DNA of 39,311 nt from Legionella santicrucis (GTDB lineage Bacteria; Pseudomonadota; Gammaproteobacteria; Legionellales; Legionellaceae): contig NZ_LNYU01000010.1 of the NCBI RefSeq assembly GCF_001468135.1, positions 1-39,311 of the forward strand. Reading direction: 5' to 3'. Within the stretch, counting starts at the first letter, position 1; the number at the start of each line of letters is the position of its first letter. A program made the translations under genes and the position numbers. Under the pieces are notes generated by a model, which saw only the letters and a program-made list of their open reading frames with translations, was not told the DNA's origin and searched no databases. This document shows positions 8,810-17,256 of the stretch, in pieces.

Positions 8810-10741
8810 ATGAACACTCAAGACTTTTTAACCGGCTATACCAAACGTTTTGTTGATAATAAAGAAGAAGAACTGAGTTTGGAAGAATACCTGGAATTGT
8901 GTAAAAATGACCCTTCTGCTTATGCCAATCCAGCGGAACGATTATTGATGGCTATAGGGGAGCCAGAAATGATTGATACCCGCCATGATCCTGTGTTATC
9001 AAGAATTTTCTCCAATAAAGTGATTCCACAGTATCGCGTGTTCCAAGATTTTTACGGCATGGAAGAGCCAATCGAACAAATTGTCGGTTTTTTAAAACAT
9101 GCTGCTCAAGGATTGGAAGAAACAAAGCAAGTTCTTTATCTCTTGGGACCTGTTGGTGGTGGTAAATCTTCAATTGCTGAAAAGTTAAAAGATTTGATGG
9201 AAAAAGTTCCATTTTATGCCATTAAAGGTTCGCCGGTGTTTGAGTCCCCACTTTCTTTATTTAATCCGACAGAAGATGCAGAATTATTGCGAGAGCGTTT
9301 TGGCATTCCTTCCCGCTATTTACGCTACCTCATGTCTCCTTGGGCTGTAAAAAGATTACATGAATTCAATGGAGACATCAGCAAATTCAAAGTAATTAAA
9401 GTAAGACCTTCTCGCTTAAAGCAAATTGCAATCGCCAAAACAGAACCCGGAGATGAAAACAATCAGGATATTTCTTCATTGGTCGGTAAAGTTGACATTC
9501 GTAAACTAGAAGAATTTTCCCAAGATGATCCAGATGCTTATAGTTATTCTGGAGGACTATGTCGAGCCAACCGTGGTCTTTTAGAGTTTGTGGAAATGTT
9601 TAAAGCGCCCATTAAAGTTTTACATCCTTTATTAACAGCAACTCAAGAAGGCAATTACAATCCAACTGAAGGTTTATCTTCCATACCCTTTGAAGGAATT
9701 ATTTTAGCTCACTCCAATGAATCAGAATGGCAAACATTCAGAAACAATAAAAATAATGAAGCATTTATTGATCGTATCAATATTGTAAAAGTACCTTATT
9801 GTCTGCGTATTTCTGAAGAAAATAAGATTTATCAAAAGCTTATTGATAATAGTTCATTAACTCAAGCTCATTGTGCGCCAGGCACGTTGGATATGTTAGC
9901 TCAATTTTCGGTCTTAACCCGTTTAAAAGAGCCACAAAACTCAAGCATTTACTCTAAAATGCGTGTGTACAATGGAGAAAGTTTAAAAGATACTGATCCA
10001 AAAGCAAAATCATATCAGGAGTATCGTGATTTTGCTGGTGTTGATGAAGGAATGAGCGGTGTCTCCACTCGTTTTGCCTTCAAAATACTTTCTAAAGTGT
10101 TTAATTTTGACCATAGTGAAGTAGCAGCAAACCCAGTACATTTAATGTATGTGTTAGAACGTCAAATTGAACAAGAACAGCTTCCCCAAGAAATACAGGA
10201 ATCTTATTTAGGCTTCATTAAAGAGTATCTTGCTCCTAAGTATGTTGAATTTATTGGTAAAGAAATTCAAACAGCTTATCTGGAATCCTATTCCGAATAC
10301 GGACAAAATATCTTCGATCGCTACATTACCTATGCTGACTTCTGGATACAAGATCAAGATTATCGAGATCCTGATACAGGTGAAATTTTTGATCGCGCTT
10401 TATTGAATCAAGAATTGGAAAAAATTGAAAAGCCAGCCGGGATATCAAATCCAAAAGATTTTCGTAATGAGGTAGTGAATTTTGTGTTACGTGCTCGCGC
10501 TAATAACCGAGGCAAGAATCCTGTTTGGAACAGTTATGAAAAACTAAGAACAGTTATTGAGAAAAAAATGTTTACCAATACTGAAGATTTGTTACCGGTT
10601 ATCTCCTTTAATGCTAAAGCCTCTGAAGATGATAAGAAAAAACATGAGGAATTCATTTCGCGAATGATAGATAAAGGGTATACACGCAAACAAGTACGCT
10701 TGCTTTGTGAATGGTATTTGCGAGTACGGAAGTCACAATAA
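8810..10741 (+). CDS. prkA: PrkA-family serine protein kinase / AAA-fold protein (YeaG-like)
   Basis: 643 aa, nearly identical in length to E. coli YeaG. The P-loop GPVGGGKS is at 113-120 within the AAA-like PrkA N-terminal domain; the C-terminal part matches the PrkA kinase-like domain. YeaG in E. coli is linked to nutrient-stress and stationary-phase adaptation. Kinase activity and AAA-protease activity have both been proposed for the family, so the biochemical role is unsettled. ATG 8810 follows a strong AGGGGATGG ribosome site. First gene of a three-gene operon with a DUF444 gene and spoVR. Confidence 0.93.
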   Translation: MNTQDFLTGYTKRFVDNKEEELSLEEYLELCKNDPSAYANPAERLLMAIGEPEMIDTRHDPVLSRIFSNKVIPQYRVFQDFYGMEEPIEQIVGFLKHAAQGLEETKQVLYLLGPVGGGKSSIAEKLKDLMEKVPFYAIKGSPVFESPLSLFNPTEDAELLRERFGIPSRYLRYLMSPWAVKRLHEFNGDISKFKVIKVRPSRLKQIAIAKTEPGDENNQDISSLVGKVDIRKLEEFSQDDPDAYSYSGGLCRANRGLLEFVEMFKAPIKVLHPLLTATQEGNYNPTEGLSSIPFEGIILAHSNESEWQTFRNNKNNEAFIDRINIVKVPYCLRISEENKIYQKLIDNSSLTQAHCAPGTLDMLAQFSVLTRLKEPQNSSIYSKMRVYNGESLKDTDPKAKSYQEYRDFAGVDEGMSGVSTRFAFKILSKVFNFDHSEVAANPVHLMYVLERQIEQEQLPQEIQESYLGFIKEYLAPKYVEFIGKEIQTAYLESYSEYGQNIFDRYITYADFWIQDQDYRDPDTGEIFDRALLNQELEKIEKPAGISNPKDFRNEVVNFVLRARANNRGKNPVWNSYEKLRTVIEKKMFTNTEDLLPVISFNAKASEDDKKKHEEFISRMIDKGYTRKQVRLLCEWYLRVRKSQ

Positions 10742-10750
10742 TAAAAAACC

Positions 10751-10765
10751 CTCATCTGTGATGAG
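10751..10765 (+). other. Small hairpin in the prkA-DUF444 gap
   Basis: CTCATC-TGT-GATGAG, a 6-bp perfect stem 9 bp after the prkA stop, preceded by an A-run. It has no T-run, so it is more likely an RNA processing or stability element than a terminator; the 121-bp gap holds no gene. Confidence 0.35.
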
Positions 10766-10862
10766 ATCCAAGATGGGCTCAAAGCGGCTTGGCTTCCGGG
10801 GTTATAGTTGCGCTTCATCAAGCCACAATATTCACGAAAAATGATTTGTATGGGGATAAATT

Positions 10863-12128
10863 ATGTCGCAATTGATTGATAGACGACAAAACGCAGGGAA
10901 AAAAAGCACGGTAAATCGCCAACGTTTCCTTCGTCGTTATAAAAATCAGATCAAACGTGCTGTCTCCGACGCTGTTGGAAAACGTAGTATTACTGAAATT
11001 GACCAAGGCGAACAAATTACGATTCCAGCTAAAGACATTTCTGAACCTATGTTTCGCCGAGGCCAAGGCGGACACATAGAGCGCATATTGCCAGGTAATG
11101 ACAATTTTATAGCTGGCGATAGAATAAAAAGACCTAGTGGTGGTTCTGGAGGAGGAGGCGACTCCAATGCAAGTGATAGCGGCGAAGGCGAAGATAATTT
11201 TGTCTTTGAATTATCGCGAGAAGAGTTTCTTGATTTGTATTTTGAAGATCTTGAATTACCTGATTTGGTTAAAAAAGAACTCGCACAAATTAGTACGTTC
11301 AAAACCGTCCGCGCTGGAGTAACAACCAGCGGTATTCCTAATAATATTAATGTTCTCCGCTCCATGAAACAAGCAACAGGGCGAAGAGTAGCTTTAGCAT
11401 CTCCCTATAAAAGACAATTAAAAGAATCTGTGAAAGAATTGGATAAGCTGCAAGCCCAACCTGTTCTAGATACAGATGAAATAAAAAAATTAGAAAAAAG
11501 AATTGAGTTTTTGAAAAAGAAAATACAAACCGTCCCATTCATAGATACGATTGATCTCCGGTATAATTATCGTATCCGTATTCCTTCTCCGTCTACTCAA
11601 GCAGTCATGTTCTGCGTGATGGATGTATCTGGATCAATGGATGAAGCTAAAAAAGACATTGCAAAACGTTTTTTTATCTTGCTCTATATGTTCCTTACTA
11701 AGAATTATGAAAAAATTGAATTAGTGTTTATCCGGCACCATACATCAGCCAAAGAAGTCAATGAAGAAGAGTTCTTTTATTCTCGAGAAACTGGAGGGAC
11801 TGTAGTTTCTAGTGCCTTGGAACTTTTAAGCGCAATTATTGAGGCACGCTATCCACCCGAGTCTTGGAACATTTACGTGGCTCAAGCATCAGATGGTGAT
11901 AATTGGAATGCAGATTCACCTTATTGCCAAGAACTACTTCAAGATAAGATTATGCCTTTATTGCAATATTTTGCTTACATCGAAATCATGCCGCGTCATC
12001 ATCAAAGTTTATGGGAAGTTTATCAGCTCGTTAAAGAGAGCTATCCTAATTTTGCCATGGAAAATATTGATACGGTAGCGGATATATATCCTGTATTTCA
12101 TGAGCTCTTTAAAAGGAAAACTGTATGA
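10863..12128 (+). CDS. DUF444 family protein (YeaH/YhbH-like), von Willebrand A-type
   Basis: 421 aa, matching E. coli YeaH (about 427). The N-terminal 90 residues are basic (DRRQN, RFLRRYKNQIKRAV). A Gly/Ser-rich linker spans about 91-108, and a charged helical stretch about 180-225. The C-terminal half is a vWA-like domain with the metal-site motif DVSGS at 254-258. The family always travels with PrkA and SpoVR and is thought to act with them in stress adaptation; no reaction is known. The ATG follows GGGGA. The stop codon overlaps the spoVR start (ATGA at 12125-12128), indicating translational coupling. Confidence 0.92.
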   Translation: MSQLIDRRQNAGKKSTVNRQRFLRRYKNQIKRAVSDAVGKRSITEIDQGEQITIPAKDISEPMFRRGQGGHIERILPGNDNFIAGDRIKRPSGGSGGGGDSNASDSGEGEDNFVFELSREEFLDLYFEDLELPDLVKKELAQISTFKTVRAGVTTSGIPNNINVLRSMKQATGRRVALASPYKRQLKESVKELDKLQAQPVLDTDEIKKLEKRIEFLKKKIQTVPFIDTIDLRYNYRIRIPSPSTQAVMFCVMDVSGSMDEAKKDIAKRFFILLYMFLTKNYEKIELVFIRHHTSAKEVNEEEFFYSRETGGTVVSSALELLSAIIEARYPPESWNIYVAQASDGDNWNADSPYCQELLQDKIMPLLQYFAYIEIMPRHHQSLWEVYQLVKESYPNFAMENIDTVADIYPVFHELFKRKTV

Positions 12129-13636
12129 GAAAGAAACCATTATCTACAGGCGCAGAATGGACCTTTGAATTAATTCAGGATTATGATCGCGAAATCGCAC
12201 GCATTGCTAAAGACTTTAAGCTTGACACTTATCCTAACCAGATTGAGGTCATTTCTGCGGAGCAAATGATGGATGCCTATGCCTCAGTAGGTATGCCTAT
12301 AGGTTATCATCACTGGTCTTTTGGCAAACATTTTGTAAGTGTTGAAAAAAGTTATAAACGTGGGCAAATGGGTTTAGCTTATGAATTAGTGATCAATTCT
12401 AATCCTTGTATTTCCTATCTCATGGAAGAAAACTCTATGCCTATGCAAGCTTTGGTTATTGCTCATGCTTGTTATGGCCATAACTCATTTTTTAAAAATA
12501 ATTATTTATTTAAAATGTGGACCTCGGCTGATGCCATTATTGATTATTTAGTATTTGCAAAAAAATACATCAGCGATTGCGAAGAACACTATGGCATTAA
12601 TGAGGTTGAAGCAATACTTGATGCATGCCATGCCCTTATGAATTATGGAGTAGATCGTTATAAACACCCCGCCCCATTATCCATGCAAGAAGAAAAGATT
12701 CGCCAGCAAAACCGCGAAATATACATGCAATCTCAAGTAAATGAATTATGGCGAACGATCCCACACAGCAAGCAAGTGGTAAGTCCGTCTCAGAAAAAGC
12801 GTTTCCCAGAAGAGCCTCAAGAAAACATTTTATATTTTCTTGAAAAAAATGCCCCCTTATTAGAACCCTGGCAACGCGAAATTGTACGTATAGTACGCAA
12901 AATGGCGCAATATTTTTATCCCCAAGGTCAAACTAAAGTAATGAATGAAGGATGGGCCTGTTTTTGGCATTATACAATTTTACATGCACTGTATGATGAA
13001 GGCTTGGTTACTGACGAGTTTATGCTGGAAATCTTACAAAGCCATACGAATGTCATCATGCAACCGTCTTACAACAGCCCTTATTATAATGGCATTAATC
13101 CCTATACATTGGGATATCATATGATGCAAGATGTCAAACGGATCTGTGAAAATCCTACTGAAGAAGATAAACGATGGTTTCCTTATTTAGCAAATACAAA
13201 CTGGTTAACCAGTCTTGATACAGCCATGCGTAATTATAAAGATGAAAGTTTTATTGCCCAATATTTATCACCTAAATTAATTCGAGACTTGAAATTATTT
13301 CATATCGTCGATGATGATCGTAGCCCTGATCTTTACGTCAATGCCATTCATAATGAATCAGGATATCAAAAAATAAGAGAAGCCTTATCAAGACAATATA
13401 ACTTAGGTTATTTTGAACCAGACATCCAAGTTTATTCCATTGATTTACAAGGGGATCGTTCCATGACCTTAAGATATGCACAACACAATCGAGTTCCCTT
13501 GGGTAATACAACCACAGATGTGCTCAAACATCTTTATTCCTTATGGAAATTCCCTATTGTATTGCAAGCAGTAAACTCTGAAAATGAAATTACCCAAGAA
13601 TACCATTGCCCACCTAAACCGCTACCTAATGCATGA
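12125..13636 (+). CDS. SpoVR family protein (YcgB-like)
   Basis: 503 aa, close to E. coli YcgB (510). Diagnostic family stretches are GMPIGYHHWSFGKHF, ACYGHNSFFKNNY and NEGWACFWHY. Many conserved His and Glu residues suggest a metal-dependent fold, but no activity is established. It starts within the DUF444 stop codon (4-bp overlap), so it is the third gene of the operon. In Bacillus the family is tied to spore cortex formation; in non-sporulating gammaproteobacteria it belongs to the PrkA stress module. No transcription terminator with a good T-run is visible directly after it. Confidence 0.93.
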   Translation: MRKKPLSTGAEWTFELIQDYDREIARIAKDFKLDTYPNQIEVISAEQMMDAYASVGMPIGYHHWSFGKHFVSVEKSYKRGQMGLAYELVINSNPCISYLMEENSMPMQALVIAHACYGHNSFFKNNYLFKMWTSADAIIDYLVFAKKYISDCEEHYGINEVEAILDACHALMNYGVDRYKHPAPLSMQEEKIRQQNREIYMQSQVNELWRTIPHSKQVVSPSQKKRFPEEPQENILYFLEKNAPLLEPWQREIVRIVRKMAQYFYPQGQTKVMNEGWACFWHYTILHALYDEGLVTDEFMLEILQSHTNVIMQPSYNSPYYNGINPYTLGYHMMQDVKRICENPTEEDKRWFPYLANTNWLTSLDTAMRNYKDESFIAQYLSPKLIRDLKLFHIVDDDRSPDLYVNAIHNESGYQKIREALSRQYNLGYFEPDIQVYSIDLQGDRSMTLRYAQHNRVPLGNTTTDVLKHLYSLWKFPIVLQAVNSENEITQEYHCPPKPLPNA

Positions 13637-13786
13637 TGCTCATGCACTATTTAAGTTAACAGTATGGCCAAGGATTTCGTCAAAAGGCAAGCATCCCCTC
13701 TGAACAAATACCTGAGGTGTGCTCACATCATCTCAAGCAGAAAGATTTTTGATTCTTGTTGAAAAAAGTGCATTAAAAAATAAAAA

Positions 13787-13806
13787 TGCCCCCTCAGGGG
13801 CATTGG
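13787..13806 (-). terminator. Rho-independent terminator of the M28 aminopeptidase gene
   Basis: AATGCCCC-CTCA-GGGGCATT: 8-bp perfect GC-rich stem. On the minus strand it is followed by TTTTATTTTTTAA, a classical T-tract. It begins 4 bp after the aminopeptidase stop and also lies downstream of convergent spoVR. Confidence 0.85.
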
Positions 13807-13809
13807 CAA

Positions 13810-15003
13810 TTATTCTAAGGCCATTTCAATCGCAAAAGCTAAAGCCAATTTAGAAAAATTAGTCATATGTTCTAGACTTAATAAGTCCATAGTATCTGAA
13901 GAGGAATGAATGTAAGGATTATGATCTTCAAAATTAGACTCGCAAGGGAATGCTGCTGGAACTCCTATTTCATGCCATGAAGCATGATCACTACATCCAT
14001 AACCACATTCTGAATAATCAACTGGAACCTGTACATAAGTCTTAATTAATTGAGCGACAAATTTACTTAAGTTCCTATCGGTGTAGTCGGTAAATACCCA
14101 CATAGTAGGATCTTTAGGATCTACGCGATACCCAGTCATATCAAACTGTATTGCCGCTTTTACCGGGATAGATTTGGATTTAAAATGCTTCACTACATAC
14201 TGGGAGCCTACTAAACCGCGTTCTTCTGCGGCATACCAAATAATATAAATGGGACGCTTAAATGCTATTTTAGAATTTAATAATACGCGCGCCATTTCCA
14301 TATTCGATGATGAACCACTACCATCATCACCCGCTCCTGGCATACGTCCATCAAGCGTATCCATATGCGCCCCAATCACTACCGCAGGTGCTTTAATGTC
14401 TTTACCAATCACCGTCACTAAGGAAGGTTGCTTATACCGGCCTGTTTCTACAAAGAAAGTTGCAGTATCAGTACGACCACTTTCAATGACCATCTTCTCA
14501 AATGTGTCTTTTAACCATTTAGCAGCTAATACGCCTGTATCTTGACTTGCTGAACGATTATGAAATGCAGTTAATTGAGATAGAGTATGCCAAATATTAT
14601 CAGACACTATATTTTTTAACTCTTCATTAACTTCCTTTTGATGTTTAATTTCATAAGCAATATCACTTAGAGGTTTTGCTTTAACAGTCTTTTGTTGTAA
14701 AAGACCTTGTGCTGATTGTTTTTTTACTGCAATTTGCATCCCTTCAATTTTGTGGCTCACATTGATGAATCGCCCACAATTGACTTGATCCGCTAAATGA
14801 CTGAGAGCATCCAAATCAGTCGCAGAAATATCAATAATTTTAAAATCCTTATTTTCTGCCAAAACCTCATAGGGAGTAGCAATTTTTGCTGCAAGACATT
14901 GAGGTACTTGCACTTGCTCGTGAATAGCATTCGCTGCCAAAACATTCGCACTCGCAAACATCGAACCCGCTGCGATATAGGTCATCCATTGATTCAAACG
15001 CAT
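13810..15003 (-). CDS. Secreted M28-family zinc aminopeptidase (Lap-like)
   Basis: 397 aa. Residues 1-26 read as a Sec signal peptide, ending in VLAANA. The M28 di-zinc site is complete: His213 (GAHMDT), Asp226 (AGDDGSG), Glu260/Glu261 (AAEERGL), Asp288 (FDMTGY) and the late His366 (YIHSSSDT). Cys residues at 333/337 and elsewhere could form disulfides, as in exported aminopeptidases. L. pneumophila secretes M28 aminopeptidases LapA and LapB through its type II system; this is the same class, but I cannot say which orthologue. The minus-strand ribosome site TAGGAG lies just upstream of the ATG. It has its own terminator and is divergent from the 648-aa membrane protein. Confidence 0.9.
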   Translation of the reverse strand: MRLNQWMTYIAAGSMFASANVLAANAIHEQVQVPQCLAAKIATPYEVLAENKDFKIIDISATDLDALSHLADQVNCGRFINVSHKIEGMQIAVKKQSAQGLLQQKTVKAKPLSDIAYEIKHQKEVNEELKNIVSDNIWHTLSQLTAFHNRSASQDTGVLAAKWLKDTFEKMVIESGRTDTATFFVETGRYKQPSLVTVIGKDIKAPAVVIGAHMDTLDGRMPGAGDDGSGSSSNMEMARVLLNSKIAFKRPIYIIWYAAEERGLVGSQYVVKHFKSKSIPVKAAIQFDMTGYRVDPKDPTMWVFTDYTDRNLSKFVAQLIKTYVQVPVDYSECGYGCSDHASWHEIGVPAAFPCESNFEDHNPYIHSSSDTMDLLSLEHMTNFSKLALAFAIEMALE

Positions 15004-15145
15004 TTATACTCCTAAATTTAATTAATTTTAAAACGAGATTAACTCGTAGCCATTTACTTTACCTAAATTCTACAATGGGATCTACTGCTTAATTAAAGTC
15101 GCGTTACAACAAACAATGGTCACGTGTTCTTTTTTTAATCTATTC

Positions 15146-15164
15146 GCTATTGATAATCATTTTC
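15146..15164. promoter_or_regulatory. Fur-box-like operator
   Basis: GCTATTGATAATCATTTTC matches the classic 19-bp Fur consensus at 16 of 19 positions by my count; the right 13 bases differ at one position only. It lies 45 bp upstream of the 648-aa membrane protein start, a usual position for repression, and 142 bp from the divergent aminopeptidase. Fur binding is an inference from sequence similarity. Confidence 0.6.
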
Positions 15165-15209
15165 ATTTGGGATAAAGTGGGACCCCTAATCCACTCAATG
15201 AGCAAATAG

Positions 15210-17156
15210 ATGGCAATCAATAAAAAAAGTTTCCCTATAAAAAAAATTCCCTATTATCTGCTTCTAACCCTTCTAACAACGGGTGCTAGTTTAATCCTTG
15301 GTTTTTTAAGTTTTGGTGGCATGTATGCATTAATTCCCGCATTGTCATTAGCATTTGCCACTTTTGGGCTCTCCGTCGCTTATGAAGGTGAAATTTATTT
15401 ACAAAATATTAAAGGTGCCTTTAAAAAATTATTTAAAAGTAACTACTTAGAAAATCATTTAGCAAAGGAGTATCTATTAAAAAATTTCCCCGAGAATACT
15501 GATGATCCAAATTGTCCTCAGTTTTTCAAGGATTATGAAAAGCAACTGCAACTTCTTAGCCTGTTTCATCACAAACAACTTGATAAGGAAAGTCAAAAGC
15601 AAAAAAAACAAATCGAAAAAACTCTAGCAGACATGGAAAAATGGTTTGCGTTACAACTTTTCGCCCCCAAAGATTCTCACGATGAAGAAAAACCTTCTGC
15701 GTATGCACTTAAGTTAAGAAAATGGCTTGCAAAACATGAACAAAGCGAATGGCAAGCTCGCCTGGAGAAGCGCCAATCTACGTTTAATTATGTTAAAGGC
15801 TTTAGTGCTCTTGCTGCAGCTTTTATGGGGTTAGGTAGTACTTATCTCATCGTTGAAGCATTTAGCGTAATTCCTTTGTTTGCCGCAATTCCCTTTGCAT
15901 TATGGCCATTCATAATCGTTCCCATGTCGATCATTGCCGGCGCTGCATATGGAATGTTGACCTATAACACCATCACCGATCTGATTAACAACGATACCCT
16001 TAATAAATGGTATCAAAAACTTCGTCATGATTTGAGCCAAGGCTTAACGGTCCGTAATGTGTTTATGGCATCTATGGCCGTATTTTTAGCAGGTTTAGCA
16101 GTTGCACTTACGATTTGTACTGCAGGGACTTGGTGGACTATAGCGACTAATGCACGTCCATTATTTGACTGGATGAAAAAGATGCCCAGTTTTATTATGG
16201 GTGTGATTAATCCAATTATTACGGGATTATCCGCTATATTCTTTAACATCCAAAATACTGCTGAATCTCTAGAAATAGTAGATGAGGCAACTCGTTCGAA
16301 TAAAAACATATTTCGTAGCATTTATGAGTCAGTGGCTGAAAACCTGTCTCATGTCCGCGATACAGAAAATTGGTTCCAGATTTTCAACCCATTTCGCCTG
16401 CTTTTAAAACTGACCCTTACTCCACTACGAATTCTGCTCTTTTTAGGGCATCTAGTCAGCATTGCCGTAACTTCAGATCGTATGCCTGGCGTGCCGCAAA
16501 TTGTATCCGCGCTGGTGGGAATTATTAGTGAAGGTTTTGAAGATGCTCACTATTTTGCTGGCCATGAAGAGAAGTCTTCGCAAGACTCTAAAAAAACAGC
16601 ATCGTTATTGGAAGAACGTTTGGCAGGAGAAACCGAAAATGAGCCAAATACAGATATCCCTACTCGTCTTCTAAAAATCATCGCATCGCCTTTATATGCC
16701 CTAGCAGCGGGCTGGGATTATGTGGCCAGTCAATTCAACTCAGCATCTAATAAAAAAGAAGTGCTTACTTTTGCCCGCGCATGGGATAAACAACGAGGAA
16801 TAGAAAAAGATGTAAAAGTAGAACTGCCTAAAGATGCCCAGCATTCTTCACAAGAAAGGCAAGAATGGAAAGTAGAACATACCCTCTTTTTAATTGACAA
16901 ATATTCAAGAAAACACTTAAATCAAGTCAAAATTGGTACTGAATTAGCAGGAGATAAAAACCGTGCCCTTCATGAGTTGAGAGAAAAAGTTCAAGCAACA
17001 ACGTCTAATGACAATTCACTCAAAAACATCCTTGCTGAGGCGAAAAATAATCCTGTTTATAATCAACATCGACTATTTTCATTTTCTAAAGACGAAAAAA
17101 CAGCGACACAAGAGTTTGTTGAACGATTACCTGAGCGCGTTAACGCCATGGTATAA
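15210..17156 (+). CDS. Multi-pass membrane protein, unknown function; candidate effector
   Basis: 648 aa, no recognised domain. Hydrophobic segments at about 15-35, 38-58, 195-217, 220-248, 284-306, 325-347 and 400-420 suggest paired membrane helices. A soluble, Lys/Glu-rich, probably coiled region at 70-190 and a long charged C-terminal part (450-648) flank and follow them. There is no cleavable signal peptide. A short motif seems repeated: a Leu-rich helix with TPLRILL near 404-410 and SPLYALA near 493-499. The layout, with the absence of housekeeping homology and a hydrophilic C-terminus, resembles Legionella Dot/Icm effectors that sit in host membranes, but this is not shown. The ribosome site is weak. 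The gene has a Fur-box-like site upstream and is convergent with the RasGEF-like gene. Confidence 0.7.
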   Translation: MAINKKSFPIKKIPYYLLLTLLTTGASLILGFLSFGGMYALIPALSLAFATFGLSVAYEGEIYLQNIKGAFKKLFKSNYLENHLAKEYLLKNFPENTDDPNCPQFFKDYEKQLQLLSLFHHKQLDKESQKQKKQIEKTLADMEKWFALQLFAPKDSHDEEKPSAYALKLRKWLAKHEQSEWQARLEKRQSTFNYVKGFSALAAAFMGLGSTYLIVEAFSVIPLFAAIPFALWPFIIVPMSIIAGAAYGMLTYNTITDLINNDTLNKWYQKLRHDLSQGLTVRNVFMASMAVFLAGLAVALTICTAGTWWTIATNARPLFDWMKKMPSFIMGVINPIITGLSAIFFNIQNTAESLEIVDEATRSNKNIFRSIYESVAENLSHVRDTENWFQIFNPFRLLLKLTLTPLRILLFLGHLVSIAVTSDRMPGVPQIVSALVGIISEGFEDAHYFAGHEEKSSQDSKKTASLLEERLAGETENEPNTDIPTRLLKIIASPLYALAAGWDYVASQFNSASNKKEVLTFARAWDKQRGIEKDVKVELPKDAQHSSQERQEWKVEHTLFLIDKYSRKHLNQVKIGTELAGDKNRALHELREKVQATTSNDNSLKNILAEAKNNPVYNQHRLFSFSKDEKTATQEFVERLPERVNAMV

Positions 17157-17177
17157 ATTCTTTAATGTACTTCACCA

Positions 17178-17210
17178 GATCATCTCTACTTGAAACAAGC
17201 AGAGATGATC
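17178..17210. terminator. Long hairpin between the two convergent large genes
   Basis: GATCATCTCT (17178-17187) pairs with AGAGATGATC (17201-17210); inside, CTTG and CAAG pair around AAA, giving 14 paired bases with one mismatch. It probably serves as a bidirectional terminator, though the T-runs are poor. Confidence 0.6.
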
Positions 17211-17256
17211 AGACTAATCTCCACACATTCTAGATGCCTAAAGCTCCGAGAGCTCT

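Noticed and set aside
10946..11365. 139-codon minus-strand ORF inside the DUF444 gene
   Set aside because: Shadow of the Gly/Ser-rich and basic region of DUF444; Pro/Ser-rich with no independent evidence.
15005..15030. PmrA-like TTTAAT/TTAATT pattern upstream of the M28 peptidase
   Set aside because: Spacing and half-sites do not match the known tandem PmrA box, and AT-rich DNA gives such patterns by chance.
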